64,000 nt of DNA from Verticillium longisporum (GCA_019188255.1 JAETXT010000005.1:4154001-4218000), one strand, 5' to 3'; counted from the stretch's first letter, positions 20,852 through 35,745 are shown. Made by a program: numbers and translations. The notes: generated by a model not told the origin, from the letters alone.

Positions 20852-23071
20852 GAAAAGACGGAAAGACCCGACAGAAAAGACAAGCCTCGGCTAAAGCCAC
20901 ACCGCACATCGCCCCAGCCACAGACGAGTCTCGACAGCACGCAATTGGAGGCCCGAACAGGAAACGAAAGCCTGTGCCAAGTTTTCTCCCCAAAGAAGAG
21001 TCACAAGACCATGCCCAGAGTTCACCGCAACGACGCAAACAAAATAGGCCGCGAGGTTCTCATTTTCACTCAGGCCCCTTCACTCAGCGCACGCCCTCCC
21101 TGCGAGCAGCAACAAACTCCAGCCCGCCCCGAATTCAACCGCCTCCAAGTAACAGAGCGAGAGAGAGAGAGAGAGAAAGAGAGGCTCTCGGCCTGAGCCA
21201 CTCCACCACCACCACCCCCGGAACAAATCACATCGCTGAACCGGCCTCGAACAAGGGCATTGTTCGACAGGGTCCTCGAGCCACTGTGCAACATACGCAA
21301 CGGCATTCGCTGGCCACACAACCAGCCTAAGGGCCCTTAGCCTCCACCAGTCTGGGCTGCTACGTCGATCATCCTGGGACCTGGATTCACGTGGACCTTT
21401 TTTTTGCTTGCTCGCTGCTCCGAAGCCTCATCTTGTCAAGGGAGAGGGGGGAGGGGTGAATCAACGATTGATTGCCTGATTCCCGTTCTTTTTTCTTCCC
21501 CCTTGCCGGACATGAGGCAATTATCATAAAGCTCGTGTGAGTCTTTGTGTCGTCCTCGAGAAACCAGGGGGGCTGGCTGGCTGGATGGTGGCCCCTCGGG
21601 CGGTGAGGCGAGAGGACAAATGACCTCGTTGGGACTCGAGGTCGGAGTCACGAAATGCGTTGGCGACCTCTGCGGAGGCGAATCTTGGGTTGACTGATAT
21701 GCGGTCAAGGCATTCTTCCCCATGCCAGTCTGCGTGTGAACGAACCCTGATGTTCCCTGGTCTGGCGAGCGCCGCCGGCCAGGGGGTCTCATTCGCTCAG
21801 CGACGGCCCGGGCCCGAGGACCCCACGGCGGGCCGCACGTAGTTCGGAGGCGAAGGGGGGCGGGGGGCCCTCCCAGTCGCCACGCCGGACAGAGCTCCGC
21901 GTCGTCTTGAATGGCGCCGTCTTGTGACTTTGGATGCATCGCGCAGGTGACTCAAATCGTAATACTGCTGTGCTGGCACTTGAGCGGGCCCTCGCTTGAT
22001 GACTGGTCGACAGACAGGCTGGCGTGCAGTGTAGGCTGCTCCGGCCTGCAGTGACTGGAGAGCCCTGCCTAACACAAAATACAGGGCACCACAGCAATCT
22101 AGCGATGGCCTTGAGCTCTCTCAGGCCGCTGACCCGACCATTCAATACGCTGTAGTGCACTGTGAACCACCACGAGCCAAACTCACGTGATATCCTCAGG
22201 TCTGCTGCAACACACACACACACCATGCTCACGACAGCACGGAAAGACGTGTGAATTTAACTCGTTTGGGTATTCCTATCTGCTTCTAAAAAGCGCCAGC
22301 CCCAAAGAACCCACCGGGGATCTCTACGCATCAAGCTCTGCCGGCAAGAATTCATCCCATCCAGTGGTTCCCGTCATCCAAGCCTCATCCCGTTCTCATC
22401 CTCAACGCCCACACTCATAAGGAAAAATAACCCAATGCTGCCGCCTCTCTCTTTGCCTGGGATAAACAGGAAAAAAGGTATCCAGCGCCCGTGTCCATGC
22501 AATGGTATCCAGCGAACGTAGTAAGTCCCCCCTTGCAAAGCGGAAGCAGTAGAGAAGAGAAGCAGTTGACCAGCTTCAAGCTTCCGTGGTTCATCCCGCA
22601 TGTTTCGTCCCGTTCGTCCGTCCTGTCCATCGCAACGGCAGCCAAGCCCAGCTGCCCCGTGCGTCCCTTCAAGGGGTGTCGATGCCCTTCAAGGGATATG
22701 TGTTTGTGTGTGTGTTTGTGAAGAAGTAGGTGTCAAGTAGGTGTGTTGTGTGTGTTTAAATGATCCAAGCATCGCTAGTCGTTTCTCTTGCCTTGCGGCA
22801 ATCCCTCTATAAAAAATGTGAAACCAGGTGGTTTGCGGTGTTCGAATCCGCGGCACCCTGTCCATCCATGGGATGGAAGGGGAAGGATCGGGAGAAACCT
22901 CTCAGCCGCGTCGGTATAATAGTAAATGTAACGGTGACATGACGTCAAACAAATAATAGCAATTGCGTTCAAAAGGAAAATGAAAACGTATAAGGAGCAG
23001 AGCAAAACGCACCGAGACGGTACACAATGCGAGATGGAAGAAAGACGGGACTGAGCAGAAACCCAGCACAG
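20852..23071. other. intergenic, 3' side of the Pro1-like gene
   Basis: 2.2 kb without a supportable gene. Includes a GA-repeat at about 21159-21176 and TG-repeats near 22700-22760. Open frames are short and lack recognisable protein features. Confidence 0.5.
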
Positions 23072-25267
23072 CTAGATCAGCAAAAAGTCCCATCCCTTCA
23101 TCTGCATGACATCCCTCCAGTGAATGTACGGTACCACCTCGGGCGCGGCAACAGCAGCGTTCGACCCGGGGCTGCCGGCGGCGCTGAGGCACGGGCTCTG
23201 CTTGATGGTGGCGGTCTGGTGCCAGACCTCGCGCAGCAGGGACGCGACGCGACCGAAGGAGCCCATGACGGCAAGGTCGCCGAGCTCAGCAACGCGGTCC
23301 TCGAAGAAGCAGCGGAATGAGCTGTCGGGGAGACTGACGGAACCACCGACGAGATAGATCCAGACAAGGCTGCGGTCAAAGCCGGCGGGACCGGCAGGAA
23401 TGTGCTGCAGGACGGTGGTGAGCTTCTCAACGAGGCCGACGCACGAGGGCTGGGCCGGGTTGAAGCCGGGCACGAGGCTGCAGAGGTAGATGCGCGCGGC
23501 GAGGCGGAAGGCAGTTGTGTGGTTGCGGGAGAGTTGCTTGGGGCAGAGTGCGCCAGAGGCGTTAAAGGCTAGCTTGGGGCTCGTGCCGCCACCCCCCGTC
23601 TGGCCGCTCTGCTCGCCTAGTGCGTGGGCGTGCTGGCAGAGGGTGGTGTCGACCATTCCCTCGCGCTTGAGAGCCTCGAGGCAGGCAATCTCGGAGATGA
23701 GGTACATGACGCGATCCTCGCAGCCCATGAGCTCGCGGAGACCGAGGCTAGGGTTGGTGGGTGACAGATGCTTCTCGCGGTACGTGTGGGCAAAGGTCGG
23801 GGCCTGGCCCTGCATCGTGGCGCCGAGAATGTCAATCCACGCCGTCAGGGTCATGTTGAAGGGGGTCTGAACGGGAGTCTCGTCAGAAACGAGACGAGGA
23901 AGATCAAGCTTCTGCACGAGGCTGATGGCAGCCTGGAAGTGCTGGTGCCAGGGGATGTCAGGGAGGGCATCGTCGAAGCGGCCGACGACGCACTGGAAGA
24001 AGATGAGGCCGAGCGCAGCCTCGAGAATTTGCTGATGGTTCTCGTCGCGGTTGAGGGCTTCGCACAGCGCCGAGATGGTTGCGTAGCGGTGGCGCATGAT
24101 GTCGTGGTCAATCTCCTCCGCCGGCAGGTTCATGGTCGCCTTGTAGTGCTGCGCGGCGATGCTCAGGCAGCAGTGCAGGTAGCCTTGGTTGTTCTGCAGG
24201 GCAGGGAGGATGAGGTCGGAGCCGACTGAACCGTGCTGGTTGGACTCGAGGATGGGGAAGATGGTGGGCAGGACAAACTGAATGAAGTGATCCAGCAGGC
24301 GCTGGTCGTTCTCGTCAAGCTCAATGGCGACTTGCCTGTTGGGCATGGAAGGGCCGTGCGAGAAGTCGAAGAAGTTGAGGTTCAACGTCTCCTCGCTGAG
24401 AGACTCCTTGCGCTCCGAGTAGACCTGCTCGGTCCACTCGCCACCCTCAAGGGGAACAGACGAGGGCAGAATGGTGCCTGGTGGCGGGGGCGTGTGGAAG
24501 GTGCTGAAGGTAGAAATGTGCGACTCGCGAAGGGTGGGCACGTCGTTCATGTACACCTGTCTTTCCGTCTTGACATCAACCTCGTACGGCGAAGGGAAGG
24601 CGCCGAACATGAAGTCCTGGTGCATCTGAGGATGGAATCCATACTCAGAACCGAGGGTGGGCGGGCTGTTGAAGTTGAAGGGGTTGGAGAAGTGCGAGTC
24701 GATGGAGGCAGAACGGGTGCGGTCGAGCGGATCGGAGAAGGTGGCCGAGGTGGGCAGCGAGTGCGACAGACCGGGAGGCGAGTTGACGGAAGTCTGGATG
24801 GTGTGCGACGCCTTCTCGGAGAGCTTCTTGCGCTTGATGATCATCTTGATGTCGTCCTTGTGCTTTCTTCGCGCATCGTTGTTGCTCCACCACATCGGCC
24901 TCTTGTACTCGCACTGCAAGCCAAGGTGTTTGCAGGCGGTGCAGTGGGGTGTGCCTTCATCGCACTTCTTTCGTCGCAGTCTGCAGGTGTAGCAGCCTAA
25001 AGTGGAAAAGAGTCAGTTTGCAAAGTCCCGTGAATATGATCATGAACGTGCAAGTCGAAGGATCCATATGAGAGAGAGGGGGGGGGATGCAGTTGGAGTG
25101 TCGACGATGCCCGTAAGACGAGCTCGGTGTAAGTGGAACAGCTGTGTGGAGGACAATGGAGCTCGCGTACCTGTTCTTGAACGACGATGCATCTGTGCTT
25201 TTGATTTGGGTGTGGCATTGTTGGCCTTGGAGGCCGATTTGGCCTTTGCAGACTGAGCAGCTGCCAT
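23072..25267 (-). CDS. pro1: Zn(II)2Cys6 transcription factor, Pro1/ADV-1-like
   Basis: Two exons, 25267-25171 and 24996-23072; the 174-nt intron splits the zinc cluster (RSRTG / CYTC). Total 673 residues from MAAAQSAKAK; a start at 25330 would add 21 residues. The cluster is complete with spacing C-x2-C-x6-C-x6-C-x2-C-x6-C (GCYTCRLRRKKC, HCTACKHLGLQC), followed by YKRPMWWSNNDARRKHKDDI, a basic linker and the fungal TF middle homology region. The C-terminus ends VVPYIHWRDVMQMKGWDFLL. This arrangement matches Sordaria PRO1 / Neurospora ADV-1, regulators of sexual development and hyphal fusion. Assignment is from recall of the family. The gene sits alone between long non-coding stretches. Confidence 0.85.
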
Positions 25268-26073
25268 CTTGACTGGAGGAGCTGGTCTCGCGAAGTCGCT
25301 TCGAAGGTGGTTGGGGGATAGTGTTGACATTTGTACCCTCCTTCAAGTATGTCCTCTCGCGATAGAGGGTGCGGTGCCTGGACTGGGAGCGACAAGGAGC
25401 TCGGGGTCCTGTGCTGGGGTGGAGGGAGGGGGGCGGGCTACGGGTCGTCAGGTGTGTGTGGACAGCACGGAGTGGCAGGCGGACGTGGGCCGTCGACCAG
25501 CAAGCAGGGGGGGGGGGGTGTGTGCAGGACCGGTGATACCGTGTGGTGCCGGGATCAGATGACACTGTGCCTCGAGAGAGTCGAGGTTGGACTTGAGTCG
25601 GTGCTGGGGTAGAAGGGGGAAAAGGCGAGGAGAGCAGGGGGGCTTTGGCCTTTGGGCTTCCGAGATTCAGTCCAGACCAGGGCCAAGGCAGAAAAGACGG
25701 GATGGGGTTTTGTCGTCTCTGCACTGTCGTTCGTCCTCGGAGTCTGATTGAGCACAGACTGGAGTGATCACACGGACGGTTTCCCGTCTCTTGTTGAGTT
25801 GTGCGGTTGTGCACCTGTCGTCGATGACTCGTCGAGAGCCGTTGATTGATGTCGTGGATGGGATATTAGATTATCTGAAGGCGAAGCAAATCGTCGTCCG
25901 TAGCAGTTCGTCTGGCGAATGCTAGTGGTTCGTCGCGCAGCGGCGGAAAAATACGTTCAAGGAATGACTGGAGCCGAGCAAGTCCGGCTTGCTGTTCACT
26001 GAAAATATTGTTGAGTTGGGCGGTGAGAGAGGTGGGCGGTGGTCCGCGGGAGGGGGGAACTGTCGGAGGGGGA

Positions 26074-26093
26074 GGAGAGAGAGAGAGAGAGAG
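26074..26093. repeat. (GA)n microsatellite
   Basis: About ten GA units in a purine-rich stretch upstream of the Pro1-like gene. Confidence 0.85.
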
Positions 26094-29000
26094 AAAGGGA
26101 GAGGGGGAGAAACGACACTTGGATCACAAATCCTACTTGTTGACCTTCTGCAAACCAGAGGAGAGGGAGGCTCAGGAACCGGTCATGGTGTTGAGGACCC
26201 GAAGCCTTATATTATGGCCGCCATGTCGAAGGCCAACTCTTTTCTTAGCCAGCCAGCAGCCCAGTTCGGCAGACGCATCTGTGAACGACGTAGACTATTG
26301 AAGCGATGTTGCTAATTTTGGGTACACCCGATGGTCGATGGTCAATTCCCACTGCGCTGCCCGCAGAAAAGCACGAGCACGAGGCAGGCACACACAGAAG
26401 AGGAGTGGATGGGCACGGCAGACCACAACGCGGGACCCGTCGTGTGAGTGTGTGAGTGATCCAGATTCGAACGTTGTGCGCTTACAGCCGCCAATGGGGA
26501 GGGGCTGCCAAACTTGGTCGCACCCATCCTGGGAGCTAGACCAGATTCGTTGCCTGCCTTGCATCCGTCTTGCTGCTGGCAAGTGGCAGGCCCCGCTTTG
26601 AGAGAGGTGGAAGAAGGCGTTCGGTCGAAGAGAGTGTGGCAGCACGGTCCCGGGGTAGGGGACAAGGGTGTATCCTCACTCGAAAGTGAGTCCAGGTCGC
26701 GGTTCAGCGACTAAAAGCTGCGAGGATGCGCAGGTGGAGAGGTGGGATACCACATCGGGCAGTTCTTCTAGCAGAGCGGCCCACTTGCCAAAAGGTAGAT
26801 TCGAGGAAGTGTGGAACTCGTTCCGGAGCTCTTCCTGAGGATGCCATCGGGAAATCTGGGCTGATGATCCAGGGCAAGCAACGACCGGGCAGCGCAAGGT
26901 GAGGCAACGCGACTCTGGTTGAGGGAGCGAAGAGTCCTCGAGGTCTTGGGCCTGAGCCGCCGAGAGGCCCCTCGACCCCCGAAGCAGGCAGGTTTTGACG
27001 CTGATCGCCCATCTCGGATGGCAGGTGAACACCGGGCGAGGAAGGGTAAATGCGCCTACTGCGCTAGGACAGCTTCAGTACCGTGGCACATCTCTCCGCG
27101 GCGATGATCGTTGAGGAGCCGCCTTCTGCCCAACCAGGACCAGAACTATCTAGAACCAACAGCATGCGCCGGCTCGTCAGTGCGGCTGGCTAGCATGGGC
27201 ATGCCATGCTGCGAAGACAAGCGAGGCCATATTCAGCACGGGCAGCACAGTTGGCGCATGCCCTGTCTTGTCCCTGACGATGATGTGCGCCGAGGGCGGG
27301 AAGCAACAGGCAGCTTGGAGTCATTCTGGGAACGGAGACGCCTGTACGCTGTATGCTGTACGGTGCATGCAGCAAAAAAGACGCACAGGCATTTCGGCCC
27401 CTCTCTTCGGATGGGGGAGATCATGGGTTTCTTTTTCGTCCCATAGCTTCGTGGGTAAGTACAGCAGTCAGCAAGGGGGGTGAGTATGCTGTAAGGGGAG
27501 GCTTGCAGTCGTGGTGCTGAGTGACCATGCTGTGCCCCCGGCCCTGCGCATTCGAGAGGCTGTCGCACGTCATTTGGCTGAGAAGTCTCCTGTTGTCGTT
27601 CTGTACTGGTCGTCTGCCGGCGGGCTGATGATCGGATGTTTGCCCATTCTTCCTCTCAACCGAGCATGCTCCTGTCTCTCCTGTCTGTTGAGCCCGGCGA
27701 CAGCCGCCAGTGTCTCACGAAGCAGAAGGGGGAATCGAGCGTCCCTATCTTGAATGCCGACGGGAGCCATGCGGTAGCGGTGGCTTTGTGGTAATTTGAC
27801 CGTATTGATGTTCAGGTGTTGAGTCGAGAAACAATAGGGCTTCCAGAATCAGTCCAGACACCAATCAAAATTCAGAGAATGGTGGTGAAGGACAGGATTG
27901 GTGAAAAAGACAAGGCAAGCCAGCCAGTCAGAGGTCGCTCATGGTGTGGCTGGGCGAGTCAGCAGGCATGGGCGTACGACTCGGAAGGACAAAGAGGGGA
28001 AATGATAGCCCTGGTAAATGTAACAACTTGGTAACAATTGACACCGAGTGAGAGGTGACGGTACGTCGTCATGTGTATCGCGGTACGTCAAGCTCTGCGG
28101 CCGGTTGGGGCACGCAATCAAGTACCGTCCAAGCCCTGGCCATGTCGCGAGCGCAAGAGAGACAGGGGTGGGGGGTATAGGGTCTGCAAGCTGTGCTTCT
28201 GGTGGTCGGGAATGGCTGCCCTTGGCTTCTGGCTGGTGTCGCTGGCGTTGCTGGCCCGACAGCCGGTCGAGTCGAGTTTCTTTGTTCAAGCCGCCCGGTC
28301 GAGATGGAGATGGAGGGGCTAAAGAAAGCCAGAAGCGAGCGACATGGGGCTTTGGCGAGGATTTGGCGAGGAGCGGGGGTTGTGCGGATAATGATTGGGC
28401 CGGGCCATGTGACGACTTGTCGGCTCGTGCAGAAGCGGTAGGGGCCGCGGGACCAACCGATTCTAGCGCCTGTGATGCTTGCGCATGTCTTCGCATGCCT
28501 GCAACTTCTTGTCTGCCTCCCCCATGCTAGGACGATGCTGACAGGGATTCAAGCTGAAGTAGGAAGGGCTGCTTCCGATCTCGATTGGCTCGTGCCGTGA
28601 GATCGCGCATCAATATTTACAAGGGTCAGCTTGACAAGCTCGGCCTCGCACCCAAGCTTGCGCCAATGAGGCGAAAGACTTGACCTGAGAGGAAGCTGAA
28701 CAGCAACGGCAAAGGGGGGGGGGGGCTGCCTGGTGCCACAGCTCACGCTCGTTGCCAGCCACACTTGTGCTGTGCTCGACTGGTCGTCCTTCGATTGCCT
28801 GCTACATCTGATGTCGGCTTTCATCGATGACAACCTATGCAGGTCCTGGCAGAAGAAGAATTTCTTGACAACGCATTGTGTCAATTGATCATGTGTCTAG
28901 AACAAAGCGAATCCAGAATTCCGAGACGTCGACTTAGAGTGTGGCTCTTGCGCTTCTCGTTCGGCCCCAGTAGCAGCACGCTGCACGGGGGCTAACCGGC

Positions 29001-30964
29001 TTCTCGTAGCATAATAGCCGCCCAACTTTGGCCTGCCGGTCATCACACAATTAGCCCTCGCACTATTGAAACCTACATATTTGCCCGCCTGACTGTCTCT
29101 CCAACTGGGCTAATTTTGGATTTCGGTGCCGGACAAACGCCGTAGTCGCTCACACACAGACTCGCTCACACACACACACACCCTCTCACCGTACCTCACC
29201 ACATCTCACCGCGCGTAAGTGAAGGCCATGATGCACTTCGGCGGCTAACTCACCAGGCGATAAGATTGAGGTCCTATTTTTAATTTACCCTAGTATCTGC
29301 AGCAATCAACCCCCATCTTCTGATCTTGCGTTTTCCGTCGTTATGCCATGCGGCCAACGTCCATGCTGACGTAACATTGAAGGGTTACTTCTTGCTCTTG
29401 CGCTTTCCTCGCCTGCCCAACACCACCTGCCGACGTACCAGGTAGTCATGCTCCCTGGGTGCAACCCAAGCTGTTGTTGCCTCGCTCCCCCCCACGGCTT
29501 CTTCTTCCTTACTGCATCCGACAACTATTCGGCCGACCACACCATCAGGTCTTGTTGATGAATTGCCATCGAGCTGACGGGCTGGCCACCGTTTCATTGG
29601 GGGCCAACCGGATGACGCTCACCATCTCCATCTCGCGCTCGACAGGGTTGTTGAGCTCCCTCTTCGAGACGCCTGCGTTTTCGTTTCCGACACCCACCAC
29701 CAGATTCTTTCTCTCTGCACGCCATCAGGCATACATGTACCATGTCATCTCTTCAAAATCCCATCATCACGTTCCTTTGGATATCGTCCCAAGCAGCCAC
29801 ATCAATGCACACAACACTATCGAGACACGGCACACCAGTCAATGACCAGCAACGGTTGCTCAGCACAAGCGGCATCAACACTGGCACCTTAGCCTCGATG
29901 TGCCCCTGAGCACGTACTGGTGGACTCGATCGGCCTGGACCGTCTGCCGTAGGTTTGCGCGGTCGATGTTGACATGAATCATTTCCCACCTTGGATACGA
30001 CAGCAGCTAGGCAGTCCGGCTCAATTGCCGGCAACCCAAATATCTCGACTCGCCTTCAGAAAGGAAGCCTGTGGGTGGCATTGACCCAGTCTATGAGGCC
30101 CAACGGACCTGCTCACTGATCTTCAGCTCCGGGCTTGGTTCCATGGCGTTGCCGTTACTACGTTTACGCAAAGCCTCATCGCAGGGCGCAATTTCCCGTC
30201 AACCGAATCCGTCGGCACACTGGACGATCGCAACCCTCACAGCAACATGTCCGCCTTGAGCCCAGCCCAGCCCAGTCCAGCCCAATTCAGGGGCAGCAAG
30301 TGAGCCCTCTGTCGACTGACTGCGTATTACACTCGTCCTTACTCAGCGATGGCAGACCCTGTCGCTGTAATCTCCATACTGGGCAATAGCGCATTATGAT
30401 GTGATGTGACTGTGATGTCTCTGCGCAACCCTTGCTCCCGCTCGCTCAACCCTGACAGCGCGCCTTGACAGAAGCAGAAACGCAGCACCTCCCCCCTGTC
30501 GACCTGTCAGTCGCAGAGGCGGATCTTCCGGGTGGCACTGATCGTGCGCGGACGGTGATCCCGGCGCAGTCCCCCGAAGCCCCGTACCCCCGTCCGTCGC
30601 TGGCCCCCCTTCTGCGCGACGCATCTCATCGAGAAACTCTCGAACTATTGACGGCACATCACCGCTTCTTCCCGGCGTGGCCCGCTCTGAGCTGATCGCA
30701 ATCGCAGTCGTCTGTTCCGCCTCCTCTCCCGCCGCTGATGCTGGCCGACGAGGGTGCAGTCTGGCATCTGGCAGGCAACGCGGAAAGAAAGACAGGGAAC
30801 CCCCGGTGGGTTCTGTGGTTACGGCCATCGAGCCGCACCTCGGTCGATAACACCGCAACACTAAGACTGCACACCACCTCACGGCAATCCACATCGTTTT
30901 CGGGCATCGGCTGTGGAGTTGGACCGGTCGAGCCAGATTGTCCGGAATTCTGCTGCGTTCCGCG

Positions 30965-31065
30965 GGGGGATCATCCTCCCCTCTTCTACTCCTTCCCTAG
31001 GCCTAGGTAGGTACCTTACCTTACCTTCCCTTAGGTACCTTAGGTACTTCACCTACTTCACCAGC
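30965..31065. repeat. CCTTAC / TTAGGTACC short-repeat cluster
   Basis: Interspersed CCTAGG, GGTACCTTACC and TTAGGTACCT units, partly palindromic, over about 60 bases. Simple-sequence origin; no function evident. Confidence 0.6.
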
Positions 31066-34000
31066 CCCCGCCCACAATTCCTGTCGCCTTGCCAACAGGT
31101 GACAGCCACAGATGGCGATGCAATGCGCCGTGCCTCGCGAGTCAGATCAGCTAAGAGAGTCGCATGAGGCATCATGGCAGTTCAAGCCCTATAATCACCA
31201 TCGCTAACAAAGCTTCTGCAATGGCACCGAACTTGGCCCCCAAAATCTTCAGCAGCGGCATAAACCCGCCGCCTTGAGTTCTTAGCAGACCGTGATAACG
31301 CCCACGATCCAGATGCCAAGGCGGTTGAGCGAACTGTGCCGTACATGGTAGTCCTCACGGGCCACCCGTCGAGGGATGATGCATGTTCGAACCTCATGAT
31401 CGGCCTGCTAGATTACCTGCAGCTCGCAGTCTCGCTCAGACCATCATTTTTCTCCGCACGCCTGCTGTACTGATGCACTGGGCTCCACCATGCGTGCATC
31501 TCGAGAACAAAGAAAATCATACAGAAAGAGTGGCATTCTTCAGGGTCTCGAAAACGGTCGCATTAGGGTCCCCAAAACGTTCGAATAGGCTCTCCGTCTT
31601 GCGACGCACCAATTGCTTACCTGACAAGAGTCGACCATCCACCACGCCAGGACGACGCAAATCACGCATTAGCCTGCCATCATGTGAGACGGGCGCGCGC
31701 AAATTAGACGGGACGACCTGTCGATTTCTCCCCCTCGTGCACGCCAGCACGAGATCCATCCAGGCCATGGCCTCGTCTCTGTGAACGGAACGACGCGGGG
31801 GGCTTTCCATGTGAACAACCATCTTCCTTGTGACGACGGGGCTATCCGTTGAAAAGAAGCTGGCAAGAGGGCTTGAGTGAGCTGCCAGACTCCATCTCCA
31901 TCTCTAGCTCGACACCCCCTCCTTTCAAGACAGCTTAGCTCACGGAGTAGGTCGGGGAAACAGTTATCGTAGACCGATCTGGTAGGCAAGCAGGCTATCG
32001 AAGAGCTGAGAAGCGTAGGGGGGGTGGGTGTGCTGTGTGTGTTCACTGTGTACAGGAGACTGTGCTCCAGCCACACTTACCGGTCACCTTTCTTCCCTCT
32101 TGTCTTTGGCCCTGGTCCCTCATCCGCCGTCGCCCCCTCTGACGAGATCTTCACCACGAATTTCGCCAGGGTTGAGAGCATTGAACAGAGGAGGTCACGA
32201 GAGGGGAAATGTCCCGACTCGCGATTCGATGCTGAGCCTCGGGCGTCGCCTTTCGGGTACGATCGGCGGGGACGAAAAGGGAAGTCTCAGACCCCGTCAA
32301 TTGAAGCTGATTGATCTGTGAACGAGCTTCCCATCTCTCCCACCCCTGCCTTCTTTCTCCAATCCGTGTCATGTGCTGTTCACCCTGACCAGTCCCCCAT
32401 GGCGAAAGCGAGGCTCTGTCTTTCCTCACAAGCTGAGGCCCGCTGTGGCATGGTTGGATTCCAGCGCTGCTGCCACGAGCTCCCACTGAGACAAAGGGAC
32501 ACCACCCCCAGTGTTGGGGCACCTCAGGGAACAAATGCCTGAGACATCTGGTCGCACCAGAGAACCCGCTCTTTGTCGGCAGACGGGATCTCCATGAGGT
32601 CATCGAGGAACAACTAGGCACTGAACCCACCCGGCAGAGAAGTCGGTGAAGAAGCAAGAATTGGCACCTCAGCTGATGCGGCGTAGCTGCCCTTGTTTTT
32701 TTTTTCCTTCGTTTCGCTCACTCTTTCGAGAAGGACTCGGCGCTTAGCCTCCATTCTCCCAGCCACCCCTCCCGCACTACATGGGAAGAAGCTACCGTGA
32801 TTTTTCTCTAACCCCGCCCTGTCCTTTTTCTGCAGCATTGTGCATCGTTTCAAGAAGAGGAAAAGCGGGATGGGGGGAAAGGCAGCTAAGAAGGCATGGC
32901 AAGGGGGGGCGTGTCTGAATGGGGGGGGATTCACAGCACGCATTAGCGGGAACGTGCCTTGTCATGCAGGCCACTGCAGCTCGTCGCACGGCCAAGGCAA
33001 GCGGGAATGGAGCTGGTACGGCGGGGGTTCTGGAGGATAGCCTCATGCGATTGTTGAGTCATCAGCGGAGGCTTCTCGCCTTGGTCGTCGTCGGGGCTTG
33101 CAAGGTGTGGACGAGTGGAGAAAGTCCGGTGCGTGGTCTTCTTCACCGATTCTTTACGACCGCTGAGCAGGGTCCATGCCTGGGCTGGGGTTCTTGGAGG
33201 AGGACCATTGCCTCGGCCTCGTGATGTGGCGGGGGGGAGGGATGGAAAACGGCGTGGCGGCGCGGAAAAGCATCGTTCGGCGGGCTATGTTGCCCGATGA
33301 GGACGGGGGTTGAATTACCCCGAGGTCGGCGCGACTCGGCGGTTTGCTGGGAGTGAATTATGACGGAAAGGGTCACGTGTTGATACCGCTGATGCATTGA
33401 AGGTCGTCGGGATGATAAAAACATTTGATGTTTAGCAACGAGCATATTGGGTGTAGTTTGTGTTTGTTAAGTATTCGTAGCTTGAACAGCTAAATGTTTT
33501 GGCCGTGGCGTTTCTCTGGGGGATCCGGATGTGAGGCAGCTGTCGTAGTGTGGATAATAAGTTACATCGCCAAAGTCAGGTGGGAGAGGAGAGTGACTTG
33601 GATGAGGTACCCGCACTATCGAATTCTCTTTAAGCGAATGTAATTTCCATGTCACTGCGGTTGGAGCTGTGAGGATGATATCGAATGGTTTCAATGGTGT
33701 ATGGTAGCATCTATCGGAGCCTTTGCACGTAGGTGTGCCAGGCACTTACATCACTTGATGTTGCATTCGAAGCTTAATCTTTTGATGAAGCATGCGGAGA
33801 AGAGCCAAAGTTTTCTGAGGAGTATAATGAGAAGTACTATGAGCATCGGAAATTCTGTCTTTAGCCATATATGACGTGCTATCGTGGGTTTCCTCGTTTG
33901 TATGCGTTGGTGATATAAGTCAGTTGGACGGATCGAGCAGCTACTCCAGCTACGTGTTGGTACTGGCCCCTTAGTACTTGACAAAGTGTTTTCACTAGAA

Positions 34001-35709
34001 ACGAAGGCTTTCAGTACGTTACTTACAGCGATCTACTGCGTAATGACCTAGCAGTTCCAGTCAGATAGGCGGGTTGCTCACCCTTTTGCATTCAGAACTT
34101 CAGATAGTCAAGGCCGCAGATTAAGAGTGACTGATTCAGGGCGATATATTTACGGCGGCGCTCTTATCATCTACTTTTACATGAAGATACGTATTAAAAA
34201 TATGAAATGATCGATGTACATCTCTACAAGACATCATCTGACTTATAGACGCCCTGAGCAACATCAACAGCCGTCATGCCGAGTACAGGAGCTACAAACC
34301 AGCACAAGGGTCAATAAACGTCTTTCGCCATACTCAAACTTCACATGTTCCTCTCTTTCAGTCCATGGTGCCTCAAAGATCTGACCCCATGGCCTGTTAG
34401 CACGAGCGATTATAGAGCATGATTGCGGACTATATTATAAGTATTGGCATCGTCATGATTAAGCAGTCGACCGAACGCCCAGACCTTCGTGAAGTAGAGT
34501 TTCTGTCGCGAGTATGTGAGCGCCCACACCCAACAGCTCTGTGATGTTCCTGAACGGTACGTAAATATCCCGTGATATAGTCGGCCATGACTTCACCCTA
34601 TGCTAACTGCCCATGTAATGCGCTCTGTATATCATTTCTTGCTGAATACTCACAACGACAACATGAAAAGAAATTTCCTCACTCCTAACGGCTACCTTTC
34701 TATGCAGAGCGAGGAACGTTCTTTCCAGCCTCATGATGAACATTGCAAGGTAGACATGATCTTTACCAAAGGTCCACGGAGCGCCGATGCACACAATGCC
34801 CAAGACCGGTCACCATTCCCAGAGCCACGGTAAACAACACCCATCATGCAACGCGACCTCCTGGTCTCAGGTTGACTTTGCGGCTCGGAGGAAAAAAATC
34901 AATGTGTCTCGAGCAAGCCACAATCACTGTCAAGCGGCCGCATCACACTCGAGACCAGCAAAAAGGATACAATCCACCACGAAAGCTTCCGTGGCTGGAC
35001 CCGTCTGGTCTTCCGTGCATCCCACCCACGCACCCACCCACCCTCTTCGCAATGGCAGCAGCAGGAGTACCAGCAGAAGCTAACGCAGCGCGCACAGCAA
35101 GGTACGGCGCCGTCTCACGCACCTTACTCATGCACGACGACCGAGACGGATATTCGAGTGCCCCCCTCAAGAAAAGATGCGGGGTAAGATGGTTATCAGC
35201 AGAGAGACATCTGACAGGGATTCCTCATCCAGCACACCTTGCCAGTGGACGCCCTTAGTCTATCTTATCTACGCACATATTCACGTCTTGTCTCTCTCTA
35301 TCTTGGGCAAGTGACCAGGTGTGGCGCAAGCACTCTACGCCATACGGCACAGTCGCGCACGACGGAGACCGAGCGATGGAGAGACAGTTACACAACACGC
35401 GGAGCAACCATGGGTGGGCGTCGAGGGATCTCTGTGTCTCGGGCATGTCTCTGCTTCGTCTGCGTGGACCCGCTGCAGCACCTTGGGGCGGTTTTGACCC
35501 AGCGCAGTCGGCCTGCAGTCTGCCATAATCTTTCCCCAGCTTTTGTGACGCCTCCAAAACTTCCTCCTCGTCATCGGCACGCCGTGTATGGCTGTCGTGC
35601 GGCCGTATCCCTGACCGAGGTGGCGGGGCAGGGGGCGCTGTGGTTCACTTCAAAGACAACGAAGCTTGCTTCTGCTTCGTCCTCGCAGTGCGCGCCGCCG
35701 AGAGCACCA

Positions 35710-35745
35710 CATGACGAGCAAAAGGCACATGACGAGCAAAAGGCA
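35710..35745 (+). repeat. 18-bp direct repeat, two copies
   Basis: CATGACGAGCAAAAGGCA occurs twice in tandem with no mismatch. Confidence 0.9.

Noticed and set aside
22825..22865. Possible tRNA T-arm (GTTCGAATCCGC)
   Set aside because: Stem pairing fails beyond three bases and the other arms are absent.
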